A stretch of DNA of 64,000 bases from Candidatus Anammoximicrobium sp. Its GTDB lineage: Bacteria > Planctomycetota > Planctomycetia > Pirellulales > Pirellulaceae. Made by a program: the position numbers and the translations under genes. Where the stretch lies: the NCBI GenBank assembly GCA_012515235.1, contig JAAYYU010000244.1, positions 62,001 through 126,000 of the forward strand. The letters run 5' to 3'. This document shows positions 24,665 to 34,444 of the stretch, piece by piece (positions within the stretch are counted from its first letter, which is position 1; every line of letters starts with the position of its first letter). Under the pieces are notes generated by a model. That model was not told the DNA's origin. It saw only the letters and a list, made by a program, of their open reading frames with translations, and made no database searches.

Positions 24665-27412
24665 ATGAAGCGGAATTGCTCTGCATCCGTGTGGCTCTTG
24701 CTGGCGCTGGTGGTGACCTTGTTCTGCCTGAGCGCCCGCGCGCCGCGAGAATGGAGTTCCTGGGACAGCCGGCCCTTGGGGCACGCGATCACGCCGACGG
24801 TCACACCGACAGAGACGCCGCGGGACGGCGCGGGCGACTCGCCGCGCTGGTCCCCGGTGCTGCCCACCCAGCCCATCATGGCCGCCATGACCGTGCCGCC
24901 AGAAGCCGAAACAGGTTCCGAACCGGCCTGTCCGGAACCCCCCAGGCCCGAATTAGAGCCGTTGCCGACCAGCGCCGTGGCGCTGGCCGCAGGGACGGAT
25001 GAGGCCCCTTCTGTGTCGCGCAGCACCGAGCCCCGCGGCGTTCCGGCCTTGGAGGCGGCCTTGTCCGGGGCGAGCCCGGAATTCGCCATCAACGCGGCGG
25101 CTGACAGCACGGGACATGCGGGCGTCGCGGTCGAGATCGGTCCCAGAAGCTACGATCCGGCGGTGGCTTGCGAAGAGCCGCAACTGGAAATGGAAAACGG
25201 GATCAGAATCCTGACCCAGTCGGGCGCAGCACAGGTTCGAGTCCGGTCGGCGGACGTCGGTCCGCTGCGCCAGCCGCTTTCCGCCGGCACGAGCTTGCTG
25301 TCGCAGTGGCCATATCCGACGGCCCTGGCAGAACGGCTGCAGGCCTTGGCCGCGAATGAGCCTTGCGGCAGTTGGTCGGAGGCGGTGCTGCAAGGGATCG
25401 AACGGCTGAATGCCGCCGAGTCTCTGGCCGCGGCCCAAGCCGGCGTCCTGATTCCCCAATTCCGGATTCTGGCCGAGGAAGGTTCGCGCCGTGCGCAAAC
25501 GGTGGCCAGCCCGGACCTGCGGTCCGAATGGATGCGGGCCGTCCTGGCCTTGCAGCGCCGGCTGGATGTCTGGGAGCAGGTTTACACGATCGCCTCGTCC
25601 CATCCGCACACCGTGGCAACGGTGCAGGAGGTGGAAGGTCTGCGCCAGGCCTGTGACGCGTTGGCCGCCAGGCTGCGCCACGATCCCCAGGGTGAATCCT
25701 GGCGGCAGTATCTCTTGATGGCTGACGCACAAAGCCAGTTTTTCGGCGAGTTGGCGACGGACACCATCGCCTGCCGCAGCCTCGCCAAACGGATCCTGTT
25801 GCGCACCGACTACAGTGTGCTTGAGCCCAGCCAGCAGGCATTCCTCCAAGAGGCCGCTTGTGCGAAATACCTGCGGCACCTGCGGCGTCTGGCCACGGAG
25901 CCGATCGATTACCCGCAACTGCTCGCCGCCTTGGAGCGGTACGAGCAGGAGGGCGCCGTCTCGGCCGCGATCCAGATCGCGGCGGCCCAGCAGGTTCTGC
26001 GGTGGTCCGACGCCGCCGCCGTCGCCGAACTCGGGCGGCGGATCGACGTCAATTACCGCAACGCCAATCTGCGCGTCAGTGTCGCGGACGCCTTCCTGGA
26101 ACGTATGCTGCCTCCGCCGGCGCCGGTGGCGGAACGCGTGGACGAGATCTTCCAGGGCGCGTACACGACGGGCTGCAGCGAGACGCTGACCCAGCTTGCC
26201 GTCCGGCTGCTGCCGAGCCCGGACAGCTGGCGGATCGGGCTGGTGGCCAAAGGCCGGGTGGCGATGGAGACGCAATCCAGCGCGGGGCCAGCCACCTTTT
26301 ACCGCCGCGGAAACTCGAACTTCGAAGCCGCCAAGGAAGTCGTCATTCACCGCCACGGCTGGTACCATCGGGCGGCCGTGGCGGAAGCCGAATCCTGCAG
26401 CGAACTGACCGACGTCGTCACCCGACTGGATCCGGTGCCCCTGGTCGGCGACCTGGCGCGGGCCATCGCGATCGAAAGGTTCCGGGCGGAGACTCCCGCT
26501 GCGGAACGCGAGGTGAAACAACGCGTCACCGCCACGGCGTCGGATCGCATCGACATGGAAGTGAGCTGCCGGCTGAACGACCTGCAGAAACGTTTCCGGG
26601 AACACTTCTCTACGCCGCTCCAGCAACTGGCGCTCAACCCGCTGGCCGTGGAGATGCGGACCACCGAGCGCTACCTGGCGGGCCGCTACCGGCTGGCCGG
26701 CCATCACCAGTTGGCTGCGCACACGCCCCGCGTCGTCGCGCCGGCCGGCAGCATGGTTCAGGTGCAAGTCCACGAATCGGCCCTGAACAACCTGTTCGAA
26801 CAACTGGGCTGGGAGGGCCGGCGAGCCAACGTCCACCAGTTCCATCGGGAACTCGAAGGCCAATTCGGCCTGGCGGACGAGAAACTGCCGGAAGAGTTGC
26901 CGGAGAACGTGTTCGTCCAATTCGCGGACGCGGTCCCGTTGCGCATCGCCTTTCAGGATGGCCGAGTCACCCTCCAGCTGGCACTGGCCGAATTGTCTCA
27001 GGGCAACAACTGCTGGAAGAACTTTACGGTCCGAGTCCACTATCGCCGCGATCCGGACCATCCCGGCGCGCAAATGATCCGCGATCAATACGTCGAATTG
27101 ATCGGCAAACGGCTGCACCTGCGGGAACAGATCGCCCTGCGCGGCATCTTCAGCCGGGTGTTTGCCCAAAACCAGCCGATCGAGTTGATCGGCCAGCGGC
27201 TGCAAGCCGATCCCCGGCTGGCCGGTTTGGAGGTCGATCAGTTCGAGGTCCGGGACGGCTGGCTCAGCGTTTCGCTCGGCCTGCCGGACGAGGATCCGGT
27301 GCGGACAGCGCGGGAGCCCAGCACGCTGCAGTCGCGTGCTCTCCGCCCTGCGCCGCCCACCGACGGGCAGGACGGCCAAACCGCCATCATGATTCGCCTC
27401 CGCTCGCCTTGA
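24665..27412 (+). CDS. Large exported protein of unknown function
   Basis: 915 residues. The ATG at 24665 gives a signal-anchor (SVWLLLALVVTLFCLSA). Residues about 25-160 are Pro/Ala/Glu/Thr-rich and look disordered. The remainder is predominantly helical, with many Leu/Ala/Arg heptad-like stretches (for example AERLQALAANEPCGSWSEAV), and a C-terminal part (from about 690) with beta-rich segments such as VRVHYRRDPDHPGAQMIRDQ. I recognise no enzyme motif. The type is reminiscent of large planctomycete-specific envelope proteins. It stands alone between cysD (divergent) and the convergent oxidoreductase genes. Confidence 0.75.
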   Translation: MKRNCSASVWLLLALVVTLFCLSARAPREWSSWDSRPLGHAITPTVTPTETPRDGAGDSPRWSPVLPTQPIMAAMTVPPEAETGSEPACPEPPRPELEPLPTSAVALAAGTDEAPSVSRSTEPRGVPALEAALSGASPEFAINAAADSTGHAGVAVEIGPRSYDPAVACEEPQLEMENGIRILTQSGAAQVRVRSADVGPLRQPLSAGTSLLSQWPYPTALAERLQALAANEPCGSWSEAVLQGIERLNAAESLAAAQAGVLIPQFRILAEEGSRRAQTVASPDLRSEWMRAVLALQRRLDVWEQVYTIASSHPHTVATVQEVEGLRQACDALAARLRHDPQGESWRQYLLMADAQSQFFGELATDTIACRSLAKRILLRTDYSVLEPSQQAFLQEAACAKYLRHLRRLATEPIDYPQLLAALERYEQEGAVSAAIQIAAAQQVLRWSDAAAVAELGRRIDVNYRNANLRVSVADAFLERMLPPPAPVAERVDEIFQGAYTTGCSETLTQLAVRLLPSPDSWRIGLVAKGRVAMETQSSAGPATFYRRGNSNFEAAKEVVIHRHGWYHRAAVAEAESCSELTDVVTRLDPVPLVGDLARAIAIERFRAETPAAEREVKQRVTATASDRIDMEVSCRLNDLQKRFREHFSTPLQQLALNPLAVEMRTTERYLAGRYRLAGHHQLAAHTPRVVAPAGSMVQVQVHESALNNLFEQLGWEGRRANVHQFHRELEGQFGLADEKLPEELPENVFVQFADAVPLRIAFQDGRVTLQLALAELSQGNNCWKNFTVRVHYRRDPDHPGAQMIRDQYVELIGKRLHLREQIALRGIFSRVFAQNQPIELIGQRLQADPRLAGLEVDQFEVRDGWLSVSLGLPDEDPVRTAREPSTLQSRALRPAPPTDGQDGQTAIMIRLRSP

Positions 27413-27427
27413 CGGACCGGCAACGCC

Positions 27428-28450
27428 TCAGGGCACGGTCCAAGTCTCGCCGGAGGTGAACAACTTGTCGAAATCCCCGTCGCCCCGCTTGGCCCGCGCC
27501 AGTTCGATCTGCCGATTCAGCTCCTCGTCGTACTTGGGGGCGTCGACAGCCCGGAACACGCCGATCGGTTCGGGGAATCCGTCCTCGTGACGCAGGCGGC
27601 TCAGCAAATACGCCAGGCTGGGCTCCGGGGCCTTCTCGTCGTGGAACAGCAGGTCGTCCTCCGAAATTCCCCGGCCCAGCGGGACGACTTCCGGTTCCAG
27701 GCCGTTCAAGCGAATGCCCTTGTCGCGGTTCTTTCCAAAGATCAGCGGCTTGCCGTGCTCCAATTCCAGCGTCGTCTCGGCCTTCAGGTCGCGGTCGGTC
27801 GCGTAATGGAAGGCGCCGTCGTTGAACACGACGCAGTTCTGATAGATTTCGATGAACGAGGCCCCTTTGTGGTCCGCCGCCCGCTCCAGGACCATCCCCA
27901 GATGCTTGATGTTCACGTCGATCGAACGGGCCACAAACGTCGCTTCGCAGCCGATGGCGATGGACAGCGGATGCAAGGGATTGTCGATGGCCCCCATGGG
28001 CGTGCTCTTCGTCACTTTGCCCAACGGAGTCGTCGGCGAATACTGGCCCTTCGTCAGCCCGTAGATCCGGTTGTTGAACAGGACAATGTTGATGTCCATG
28101 TTGCGGCGGATGCAGTGCATCAGGTGGTTGCCGCCGATGCTCAATCCGTCGCCGTCGCCCGTGATCACCCAGATCTGGAGTTCCGGGTTGACCACGGCCA
28201 GGCCGCTGGCCACCGCCGGCGCGCGGCCGTGAATGCTGTGCATGCCGTAGCAGTTCATGTAGTAGGGAAAGCGGCTGGAGCAACCGATTCCCGAAATGAA
28301 GACGATCTTCTCCCGCGGAATGCCCAGGCTGGGCAGCATCTTCCGCATTTGCGCCAGGATCGAATAATCGCCGCAGCCGGGACACCAGCGGACGTCCTGA
28401 TCGCTGGCAAAATCAGCGGCGGTGAGCAGCGGTTGTTCCGCGACAGCCAT
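27428..28450 (-). CDS. korB: 2-oxoacid:ferredoxin oxidoreductase beta subunit
   Basis: 340 residues. The thiamine-diphosphate site is clear: VRWCPGCGDYSIL, SGIGCSSRFPYYMN, HGRAPAVASGLAV, and GDGDGLSIGGNHLMHCIRRN, closed by INIVLFNNRIYGLTKGQYS. With the alpha subunit upstream it decarboxylates a 2-oxoacid, probably 2-oxoglutarate, to the acyl-CoA while reducing ferredoxin. The sequence lacks an added ferredoxin domain. It follows the alpha gene by 102 bp, a gap that holds a GC-rich hairpin. It is convergent with the large exported-protein gene. Confidence 0.95.
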   Translation of the reverse strand: MAVAEQPLLTAADFASDQDVRWCPGCGDYSILAQMRKMLPSLGIPREKIVFISGIGCSSRFPYYMNCYGMHSIHGRAPAVASGLAVVNPELQIWVITGDGDGLSIGGNHLMHCIRRNMDINIVLFNNRIYGLTKGQYSPTTPLGKVTKSTPMGAIDNPLHPLSIAIGCEATFVARSIDVNIKHLGMVLERAADHKGASFIEIYQNCVVFNDGAFHYATDRDLKAETTLELEHGKPLIFGKNRDKGIRLNGLEPEVVPLGRGISEDDLLFHDEKAPEPSLAYLLSRLRHEDGFPEPIGVFRAVDAPKYDEELNRQIELARAKRGDGDFDKLFTSGETWTVP

Positions 28451-28512
28451 GACAAGTTTCCTTTGATTTTTGGACGCAGGCGTACAGTCACTCCACCGGC
28501 GGCAATTCTCGG

Positions 28513-28543
28513 CCTTCCGGCTTCTGTGCGAAAGCCCGGAAGG
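28513..28543. promoter_or_regulatory. Hairpin between the korA and korB genes
   Basis: CCTTCCGG (28513-28520) is the reverse complement of CCGGAAGG (28536-28543), with a 15-bp loop. It sits in the 102-bp gap between the two subunit genes. No T-run follows, so it may tune the relative expression of the subunits rather than stop transcription. Confidence 0.45.
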
Positions 28544-28552
28544 TTTGGAGGA

Positions 28553-30418
28553 TCACTGCAGTTGTTGCCGTATCGCGGTGACGATTTCTTCCACCTGGAA
28601 CGGCTTGCCTTGGACCTTGTTCAGTCCCTGGGCGTCGATCAGGTACTTGGCGCGGATCAGGAGCCTCAACTGGCCCAGATTCCACTCGGGGATCAGGACC
28701 CGATCGAAGTTCTCCAGGACTTCACCCAGGTTCGCAGGGAACGGGTTGAGGTAGCGGAGGTGGGCATGGGAGACGGATAGCCCGCCCTCCCGACACTGCT
28801 CGACGGCCGTCACACAGGCGCCGTACGTCCCGCCCCAACTCAGCACCAGCAAGTCGCCGGCTGGCGGTCCGTACACGTCCTGCAGCGGGATGTCCATCGC
28901 AATGTTCTCCACCTTTTGAGCCCGCAGCTTGACCATGAACTCGTGATTGTCCGCGTCGTAGCTCACGGCGCCGGTGACCTGCTGTTTCTCCAGCCCTCCG
29001 ATCCGGTGCTCCAGCCCCGGCGTCCCCGGCAGCGCCCACGGCCGCGACAGCCGTTCGTCGCGCAGGTAGGGCAGGAACGGCTCGTCGTCCTGACTCGCTC
29101 CCGGATGCTCGACCGGGATCTTCGGAAGATCGTCAAACCGCGGAATCCGCCACGGTTCGGCGCCGTTGGCGATGTAACCGTCGGAGAGAATAATCACCGG
29201 CACCATGTACCGCACGGCGATCCGCCAGGCTTCCAGGACGACGTCAAAACAATCGGCCGGACTGCGGCACGCCAAGACCGGCAGGGGGGCTTCCCCGTTG
29301 CGTCCGAACATCACCTGCAACAGGTCGGCTTGCTCGGTCTTGGTCGGCAAGCCCGTGCTGGGACCGCCGCGCTGGACGTTGATGATCAACATCGGGAGCT
29401 CGAGCATCAGGCCCAGTCCCATCGCTTCGGTCTTCAGCGCGATGCCGGGACCGCTCGAAGCCGTCACCGCCATGGCGCCGCCGAACGCCGCGCCGATGAC
29501 GGCGCCGATGGCCGAAATCTCGTCCTCGGCCTGAAGCGTCCGCACGCCGAAATTCTTGTGCCGGCTCAATTCGTGCAAAATGTCGCTGGCCGGCGTGATC
29601 GGGTACGAGCCGTAGAACAGCTGCTTGCCGCTCAGTCGGGCCGCGGCCATCAAGCCCCACGCGGTGGCCTGATTGCCCATCATGTTCCGGTACAGGCCGG
29701 ACTGCAGCCTGGCCGGGCCGACCCGATAGCTGACGGCAAACGCCTCGGTCGTTTCCCCGTAGTACCAACCGGCCCGCAAGGCCCGCTCGTTCGCCTGGGC
29801 CACGTCCGGCTTGTCGCCGAATTTGTCCCGGTTGAAACGCAAGGTGACGTCCAACTCGCGGCCGTACAGCCAGTAGATCAAGCCCATCGCAAAGAAGTTC
29901 TTGCAGCGATCCGCGAACTTCTGACCCAAGCGAAGGTCCTCCACGGCCTTTCGCGTCAGGGTGGACATGGGCACTTTGACCAGGCGGTACTTGGACAGGC
30001 TGCCGTCCTCCAGCGGGTTCCGATCCAGTTTGGCCAGCTTCAGATCCTTGGCCGTGAACGCATCCTCGTTCACAATCAACACCCCACCCGGCTCCAGATC
30101 GGCGATGTTCGTCACCAACGCCGCCGGATTCATCGCCACCAGGGCGTTCAACCGGTCGCCGGGCGTGAAGATCTCCTGAGAAGCGAACTGGACCTGAAAA
30201 CCGCTGACACCGGCCCGTGTCCCACGGGGCGCCCGGATCTCCGCCGGGTAATCGGGAAAGGTCGCGATGTCGTTGCCGGCCAGGGCGGAAGTATTCGTCA
30301 GCTGGCTGCCGGTCAATTGCATCCCGTCGCCGGAGTCGCCGGCCAGACGCACCGTTGCCGATTGGAGTTCCTGAACTGGCCGATGGACCTGACGCAAGGG
30401 TTCCGCAGGGATAGACAT
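28553..30418 (-). CDS. korA: 2-oxoacid:ferredoxin oxidoreductase alpha subunit (gamma-alpha fusion)
   Basis: 621 residues. The N-terminal about 200 residues form the gamma domain (VRLAGDSGDGMQLTGSQLTN, then FPDYPAEIRAPRGTRAGVSG). The alpha pyrimidine-binding domain follows with YGSYPITPASDILHELSRH, AEDEISAIGAVIGAAFGG and ASSGPGIALKTEAMGLGLML. A C-terminal beta-alpha domain carries the conserved LVLSWGGTYGACVTA. The fusion is the usual KorA architecture, in the TCA cycle or its reductive variants. It is upstream of korB on the same strand. The ATG at 30418 is well placed for this family. Confidence 0.95.
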   Translation of the reverse strand: MSIPAEPLRQVHRPVQELQSATVRLAGDSGDGMQLTGSQLTNTSALAGNDIATFPDYPAEIRAPRGTRAGVSGFQVQFASQEIFTPGDRLNALVAMNPAALVTNIADLEPGGVLIVNEDAFTAKDLKLAKLDRNPLEDGSLSKYRLVKVPMSTLTRKAVEDLRLGQKFADRCKNFFAMGLIYWLYGRELDVTLRFNRDKFGDKPDVAQANERALRAGWYYGETTEAFAVSYRVGPARLQSGLYRNMMGNQATAWGLMAAARLSGKQLFYGSYPITPASDILHELSRHKNFGVRTLQAEDEISAIGAVIGAAFGGAMAVTASSGPGIALKTEAMGLGLMLELPMLIINVQRGGPSTGLPTKTEQADLLQVMFGRNGEAPLPVLACRSPADCFDVVLEAWRIAVRYMVPVIILSDGYIANGAEPWRIPRFDDLPKIPVEHPGASQDDEPFLPYLRDERLSRPWALPGTPGLEHRIGGLEKQQVTGAVSYDADNHEFMVKLRAQKVENIAMDIPLQDVYGPPAGDLLVLSWGGTYGACVTAVEQCREGGLSVSHAHLRYLNPFPANLGEVLENFDRVLIPEWNLGQLRLLIRAKYLIDAQGLNKVQGKPFQVEEIVTAIRQQLQ

Positions 30419-31041
30419 AGGGCACTCTGGCAGAAAGCAACCAAGCGGCGAGGAACGTAGAACGTATGCACTAATCTAGGGCTTTGCACCCCAGGCGGCA
30501 ACCGGTCAGAAGCCTCTGCGCGACAGAGACGAATCCGGTCACTGCCTGTCGCCGCTGACCATCGGCCTTCTTTCGATCACCGACAAGGCATCCCAAGACG
30601 CTGGCCTGCCACCAGCCCTGCAACACGCTGCGCCAAGCTGCGTCGGAACGAAAACGCGGCCAAGACTGTCTGCAGGTCCGATTTTCGAGGATTGCGGTGC
30701 CCCCACTCGATCCAGGAACAACTTCGTAGGGCGGAGTTTTCTCCGCCCAAGCGGACGGCAGTCTGCTCGACACCCGTTCTGGCTGCAGCGGATGTTTTCT
30801 GGCGTGCATTTTGCGCGGCCAATCGGGCCGGTGTCGCTTGGCGGACCGCCAGCAAGACGGCGATGGCGGCGCGGCTTTCGGCGGCGAGTAAATAGCGGTG
30901 TGTGCGGGCGATGTCCCCGGAGGCGATTTCCAGCGAGATGCTGTTGGAGGATGTCCCTGGTCCGCTGACGGCCTGGCCGGAGACGCTTGATGACAAAGCC
31001 GCGGTCGCTCTGGTCTTGACGACCCACCCGCGCGATTCCGC
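30419..31041. other. Spacer between the gamma-glutamyltransferase and korA genes
   Basis: 623 bp. It contains one copy of a short inverted element (30726-30767). On the minus strand just after the transferase gene an open frame with helix-like sequence (ISLEIASGDIARTHRYLL, ESRAAIAVLLAVRQAT) begins at a possible TTG near 30996 and reads through the repeat. It could be a decayed gene; I cannot name it. Confidence 0.5.
30726..30767. repeat. TAGGGCGGAGTT-type short inverted element, copy 1
   Basis: GTAGGGCGGAGTTTTCTCCG followed by CCCAAGCGGACGGCAGTCTGC. GGGCGGAG and CTCCGCCC pair around a TTTT loop. A second copy with the same flanks (GCGGACGG.AGTCTGC) lies at 46526-46565. Confidence 0.7.
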
Positions 31042-32751
31042 TCAGTACCCCATCGCGGACCCTTGACGCCGCAGGTCGGCGGCGCCGTGGCGTTCGCCCG
31101 TCTGGGGATCGACCCAGATCGTGTGGGCGTCGCCTTGGGACCCCGACGGCTTGCCGATCGTGTGCCCCAGCGCCTTGAGTTTCTCCATCAGCTCCGGATG
31201 GTCTTCTCCCACGCGGCGTTCGAAGACGACCCGGTCGGGCAGCCACTGATGGTGGAATCGCGGGGCGTCCACGGCGCTGGCCGCGTCCATCTGGAACTCC
31301 GCCACGTTCAACACCACGTTCAGGACGGTGTTGATGATCGTGCGGCCGCCGGGACTGCCGGTGATCAGCACCACCCGGCCGTCCTTGGTGACGATGGTCG
31401 GCGTCTGGGAACTGAGCATCCGCTTGCCGGGTTCGATCAAGTTCGGCGGCGTGCCGATGGTTCCGCTCCGATCCGTGCGGCCGGGTTTCCAGTTGAAATC
31501 GCCCATCTCGTTGTTCAGCAGAAAGCCGCCGCCCTGGACCACGACGCGCGAGCCGTAGCTGTATTCCAGGGTGTACGTGTTTGCCACGGCCATTCCGGAC
31601 TTGTCGATCACGGAAAAATGCGTCGTGTGCGTGCCTTCGTCCGCCAACTTGATCTGACGCGACCCGGCCAGCGCGGCGCTGTTTCCGGCCCGCTTGCGGT
31701 CGATGCTCTGCGCCAGACGCCGGGCGTATGCCTTGCCGACCAGGAATTCGGGCACGGGGACGAATTGCGGATCGGCCAGGTAGCAGGCCCGGTCGAAATA
31801 GGCCAACCGCATGGCTTCGATGATCAGGTGGACGGTTTCGGGGGCCCAACGCCCTTGCGCCTGCAAGTCGAAGTTCTCCAGGATGTTCAGCATTTCGACC
31901 AGCACCGTGCCGCCTGTGGCCGGCGGGGGGCAGAGGATCTCGTAGCCGCGAAACGTGCCGCGGAGCGGGGGTTTGACCTGGGCCGCATAGGCTGCCAGGT
32001 CTTCTTTGGCGATCAGTCCGGAACCGCGCTGCATTTCGGCGACGATCAGATCGGCGATCTCGCCGCGGTAGAACGCGTCCGGTCCTTGCTCGGCGATCTG
32101 ACGCAACGTACGGGCAAGGTCGGGCTGGGTCAGACGATCGCCGGCCGCCCATGCCGCTTGGCCCCCGTCTTTGCCGTACACGCGGCAGAACTCCGGGAAC
32201 GCCGCGGATTGGCCGACCAGGCGATTCAGGGCTCCCGCCAGACCGGCGTCCAGAATCAAGCCGCGTTCGGCGATCTCGACCGCAGGCTGGACGACGTCCT
32301 TCCAGGGCAAACGGCCAAAACGCCGGTGAGCTGCCGCCAGACCGCGAACGGTCCCCGGCACGCCGACGGCCTTGTGCCCCAAGCGACTGTCCAACGTAGC
32401 AAACAGCTCGCGGGCGGCCGCCTGCGGCGCGACCTCCCGGTAATCGATCACGACGGGCTCGATGCCGTCTCCCGGCCGCACCACCATAAACCCGCCGCCG
32501 CCGATATTGCCCGCTTCGGGAAACGTCACGGCCAGGGCAAACGCGACGGCTACCGCGGCATCGACCGCACTGCCGCCGCGCTGCAACGCCGCCAAGCCGA
32601 CCTCCGTCGCCGGCGGCGAAACGGAAACGACCATCCCGCGCGACGCCCGCACCGGCTCGCGCGGCCAGACCGCCGACGCCCCAACAGCAAACACGATCAA
32701 CGCCGCCAACGCCGCCCAACTCGTAAACCTGCCACCGAATGATCCGCCCAT
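31042..32751 (-). CDS. ggt: Gamma-glutamyltransferase
   Basis: 569 residues with an N-terminal hydrophobic export signal (WAALAALIVFAVGASAV), so it acts outside the cytoplasm. The precursor self-cleaves before the catalytic Thr in DEGTHTTHFSVID, giving large and small subunits. Other signatures are GGGGFMVVRPGDG, PPPATGGTVLVEML and, in the small subunit, SSQTPTIVTKDGRVVLITGS and PGGRTIINTVLNV. It transfers or hydrolyses the gamma-glutamyl group of glutathione and similar compounds. The ATG at 32751 is upstream of the signal peptide. It is not in a visible operon. Confidence 0.95.
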   Translation of the reverse strand: MGGSFGGRFTSWAALAALIVFAVGASAVWPREPVRASRGMVVSVSPPATEVGLAALQRGGSAVDAAVAVAFALAVTFPEAGNIGGGGFMVVRPGDGIEPVVIDYREVAPQAAARELFATLDSRLGHKAVGVPGTVRGLAAAHRRFGRLPWKDVVQPAVEIAERGLILDAGLAGALNRLVGQSAAFPEFCRVYGKDGGQAAWAAGDRLTQPDLARTLRQIAEQGPDAFYRGEIADLIVAEMQRGSGLIAKEDLAAYAAQVKPPLRGTFRGYEILCPPPATGGTVLVEMLNILENFDLQAQGRWAPETVHLIIEAMRLAYFDRACYLADPQFVPVPEFLVGKAYARRLAQSIDRKRAGNSAALAGSRQIKLADEGTHTTHFSVIDKSGMAVANTYTLEYSYGSRVVVQGGGFLLNNEMGDFNWKPGRTDRSGTIGTPPNLIEPGKRMLSSQTPTIVTKDGRVVLITGSPGGRTIINTVLNVVLNVAEFQMDAASAVDAPRFHHQWLPDRVVFERRVGEDHPELMEKLKALGHTIGKPSGSQGDAHTIWVDPQTGERHGAADLRRQGSAMGY

Positions 32752-33060
32752 TCGTCGTTGCTCCTTGCGCTGAGTTGTCCGGGGATCTTCAAAACCACTA
32801 ACATAGCATTCCCAAGACGGCGGACCACCTCGCTAAGTCGCCGGATTCCGAAAGTTTTGACGCTGACGAGGCACGCCTGACAGCCCGTGGAAAAGACCGC
32901 CACGTGGGGGCAGGCTCCGCGCTGCGTTGAAGAACCGCAGGGAAAGCGGGGAAAAACGACTGCTGCGAACTGCCCGGTCTCTTCGGTCAACAGGCTGCTG
33001 ACCGCCTGTTGGCTCCCTAAACGCTCGGCTCGAAGTGCCCTGGCCTGCTCTTCGCCCCTG
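32752..33060. other. Spacer between the xylR-like and ggt genes
   Basis: 309 bp, filled mainly by a palindromic element at 32880-32998. Nothing else stands out apart from the presumed ggt promoter next to 32752. Confidence 0.6.
32880..32998. repeat. CCTGTTGAAAAA-type palindromic element, copy 2
   Basis: The left end (CAGCCCGTGGAAAAGACCGC, then CACGTGGGGGCAGGCTCCGC) and the right end (TCTTCGGTCAACAGGCTG) are imperfect inverted arms. The centre, GCTGCGTTGAAGAACC followed by GGAAAAACGACTGCTGCGAA, matches the copy at 61977-62080 almost base for base. It lies between the xylR-like gene and ggt on the minus strand. Confidence 0.85.
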
Positions 33061-34224
33061 TTATCGGCCGCGAACCCGTTGGCGGAATTCGCGGGGAGTC
33101 AAACTGGTGGCGTGCCGAAAGGCGTAGGCCAGGTACTCGCGCGAGCCGAAGCCGGAGGCGGCGGCGACCTGCGGGACAGGCAGTTCCGTGTCGGCCAACA
33201 GCTGCTTGGCGCGTTCCAGGCGGACGCGGCGGATCTCTTCCGCCGGACTGCGGCCGAGGGCTTCCTGGAAGCGACGCTCCAGCCAACTCCGCGACACGGC
33301 CACGTCGCGGAGCACGTCGCTCACCTGGATCGGGGTCGCTGCCTGCGTGCGGATAAAGGCAATGGCGCGAGCCAGGTCCGGGTCGGTGATGGCCAGCGTA
33401 TCGGTGGATTGCCGCACGACGACCCGCGTCGGCTCGATCAGAATCGGTTCGGCCGGGCAAGGCGCGCCGTGCAGCAGTCGGTCCAGCAGTGCGGCCGCGT
33501 CGTAACCGATTCGTTCGGAAGTCAGGGCCACGCCCGACAGCGGCGGATTGCAGGTCTCGCACAACAGGCTGTCCTCGTCCCCGCCCATCACGGCCACTTG
33601 CTCCGGCACCAACAGGCCCAGCGCCCGGCAGGCGTACAGCACCTCGCGACCCCGGTCGCTCGTCCAGGTCAAGACGGCCACCGGTTTGGGCAGGCCCTGT
33701 AGCCACTGTCGGAGATCGTCCTGCTGCCGGCGCCATGTCGCACGGGCCCCTTTGCCGCGACGAGCCCGGAACAGGTCGCACGTCAGGCCGGCTTCGGCCA
33801 GGTGCTCCACAAAACTGCGGTAGTGGATGTCCACGTAGGAGAGCCCCACCGGAGCAAAATAGCCGAAGTGCCGGAAACCCTGATCCAGCAGGTGTCCGGC
33901 CGCCAGCCGCGCCGCAGCCCGCAGGTCGGCCGTGACGGTCGGGAATTCGACGCCCGGAATGCGGGCCGCCGACACGTTGACCACCACGCCGGGCGCCTCG
34001 GCCAGGTAGCGGCCCATGGCGCGGTCGGCTACCCGCGCAACGATCCCGTCGCCGCGCCAGCCGGGCGGCAGCCTTCCCGGCGCGTGCTGGCAACGCTGTT
34101 CCAGCCAGATGTCCCAGCCGCCTTGCTGTTGAGCGTAGCGCCCAATCCCGCGAATCATCCGCCGGCCCCAGTCGGTCGCGGTGTCGACCAGCAAGGCGAT
34201 TTGCGGACATCGGCGTGAGGTCAT
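33061..34224 (-). CDS. XylR-like transcriptional regulator (LacI-type sensor plus AraC-type DNA-binding domain)
   Basis: 387 residues. Residues 1-275 have the periplasmic-binding-protein fold of LacI-family sensors (IALLVDTATDWGRRMIRGIG, AVLTWTSDRGREVL, VAVMGGDEDSLLCE), with a sugar pocket. Residues about 280-387 are an AraC-type double helix-turn-helix (VSDVLRDVAVSRSWLERRFQ, LPVPQVAAASGFGSREYLAY). This is the architecture of E. coli XylR. It is transcribed away from a large cluster of sugar genes starting at 34445, so it is the likely regulator of that cluster. The start at 34224 gives MTSRRCPQIALLVDT. The inducer is unknown. Confidence 0.92.
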   Translation of the reverse strand: MTSRRCPQIALLVDTATDWGRRMIRGIGRYAQQQGGWDIWLEQRCQHAPGRLPPGWRGDGIVARVADRAMGRYLAEAPGVVVNVSAARIPGVEFPTVTADLRAAARLAAGHLLDQGFRHFGYFAPVGLSYVDIHYRSFVEHLAEAGLTCDLFRARRGKGARATWRRQQDDLRQWLQGLPKPVAVLTWTSDRGREVLYACRALGLLVPEQVAVMGGDEDSLLCETCNPPLSGVALTSERIGYDAAALLDRLLHGAPCPAEPILIEPTRVVVRQSTDTLAITDPDLARAIAFIRTQAATPIQVSDVLRDVAVSRSWLERRFQEALGRSPAEEIRRVRLERAKQLLADTELPVPQVAAASGFGSREYLAYAFRHATSLTPREFRQRVRGR

Positions 34225-34375
34225 CGAGGGGTCTCCCTGGGGCGGTCATGAAGGGCGTGAAGGCAGCCGCGTGGCAAATCATCTTACAAGATTTACGCAT
34301 CTTTGCATTGACTGCCAACCGGTAGACGACCGAAAATCGGAAGCGTGCAGAATGGCTGCTGCGCGCGAAAGAATC

Positions 34376-34414
34376 CTGACCCCTTTTTCAAGGACTGCCC
34401 CCTTTTTCAAGGAA
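34376..34414. promoter_or_regulatory. Direct repeat in the leader of the sugar cluster
   Basis: CCCTTTTTCAAGGA occurs at 34381-34394 and again at 34400-34413, 19 bp apart, about 30 bp upstream of the first cluster gene. Its reverse complement (TCCTTGAAAAAGGG) also resembles the end of the CCTGTTGAAAAA repeat family, so it may be a remnant of such an element or a pair of regulator sites. The two possibilities cannot be told apart here. Confidence 0.4.
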
Positions 34415-34444
34415 TCGCAGACTGCAAGCGGAGACGAGCCGATC

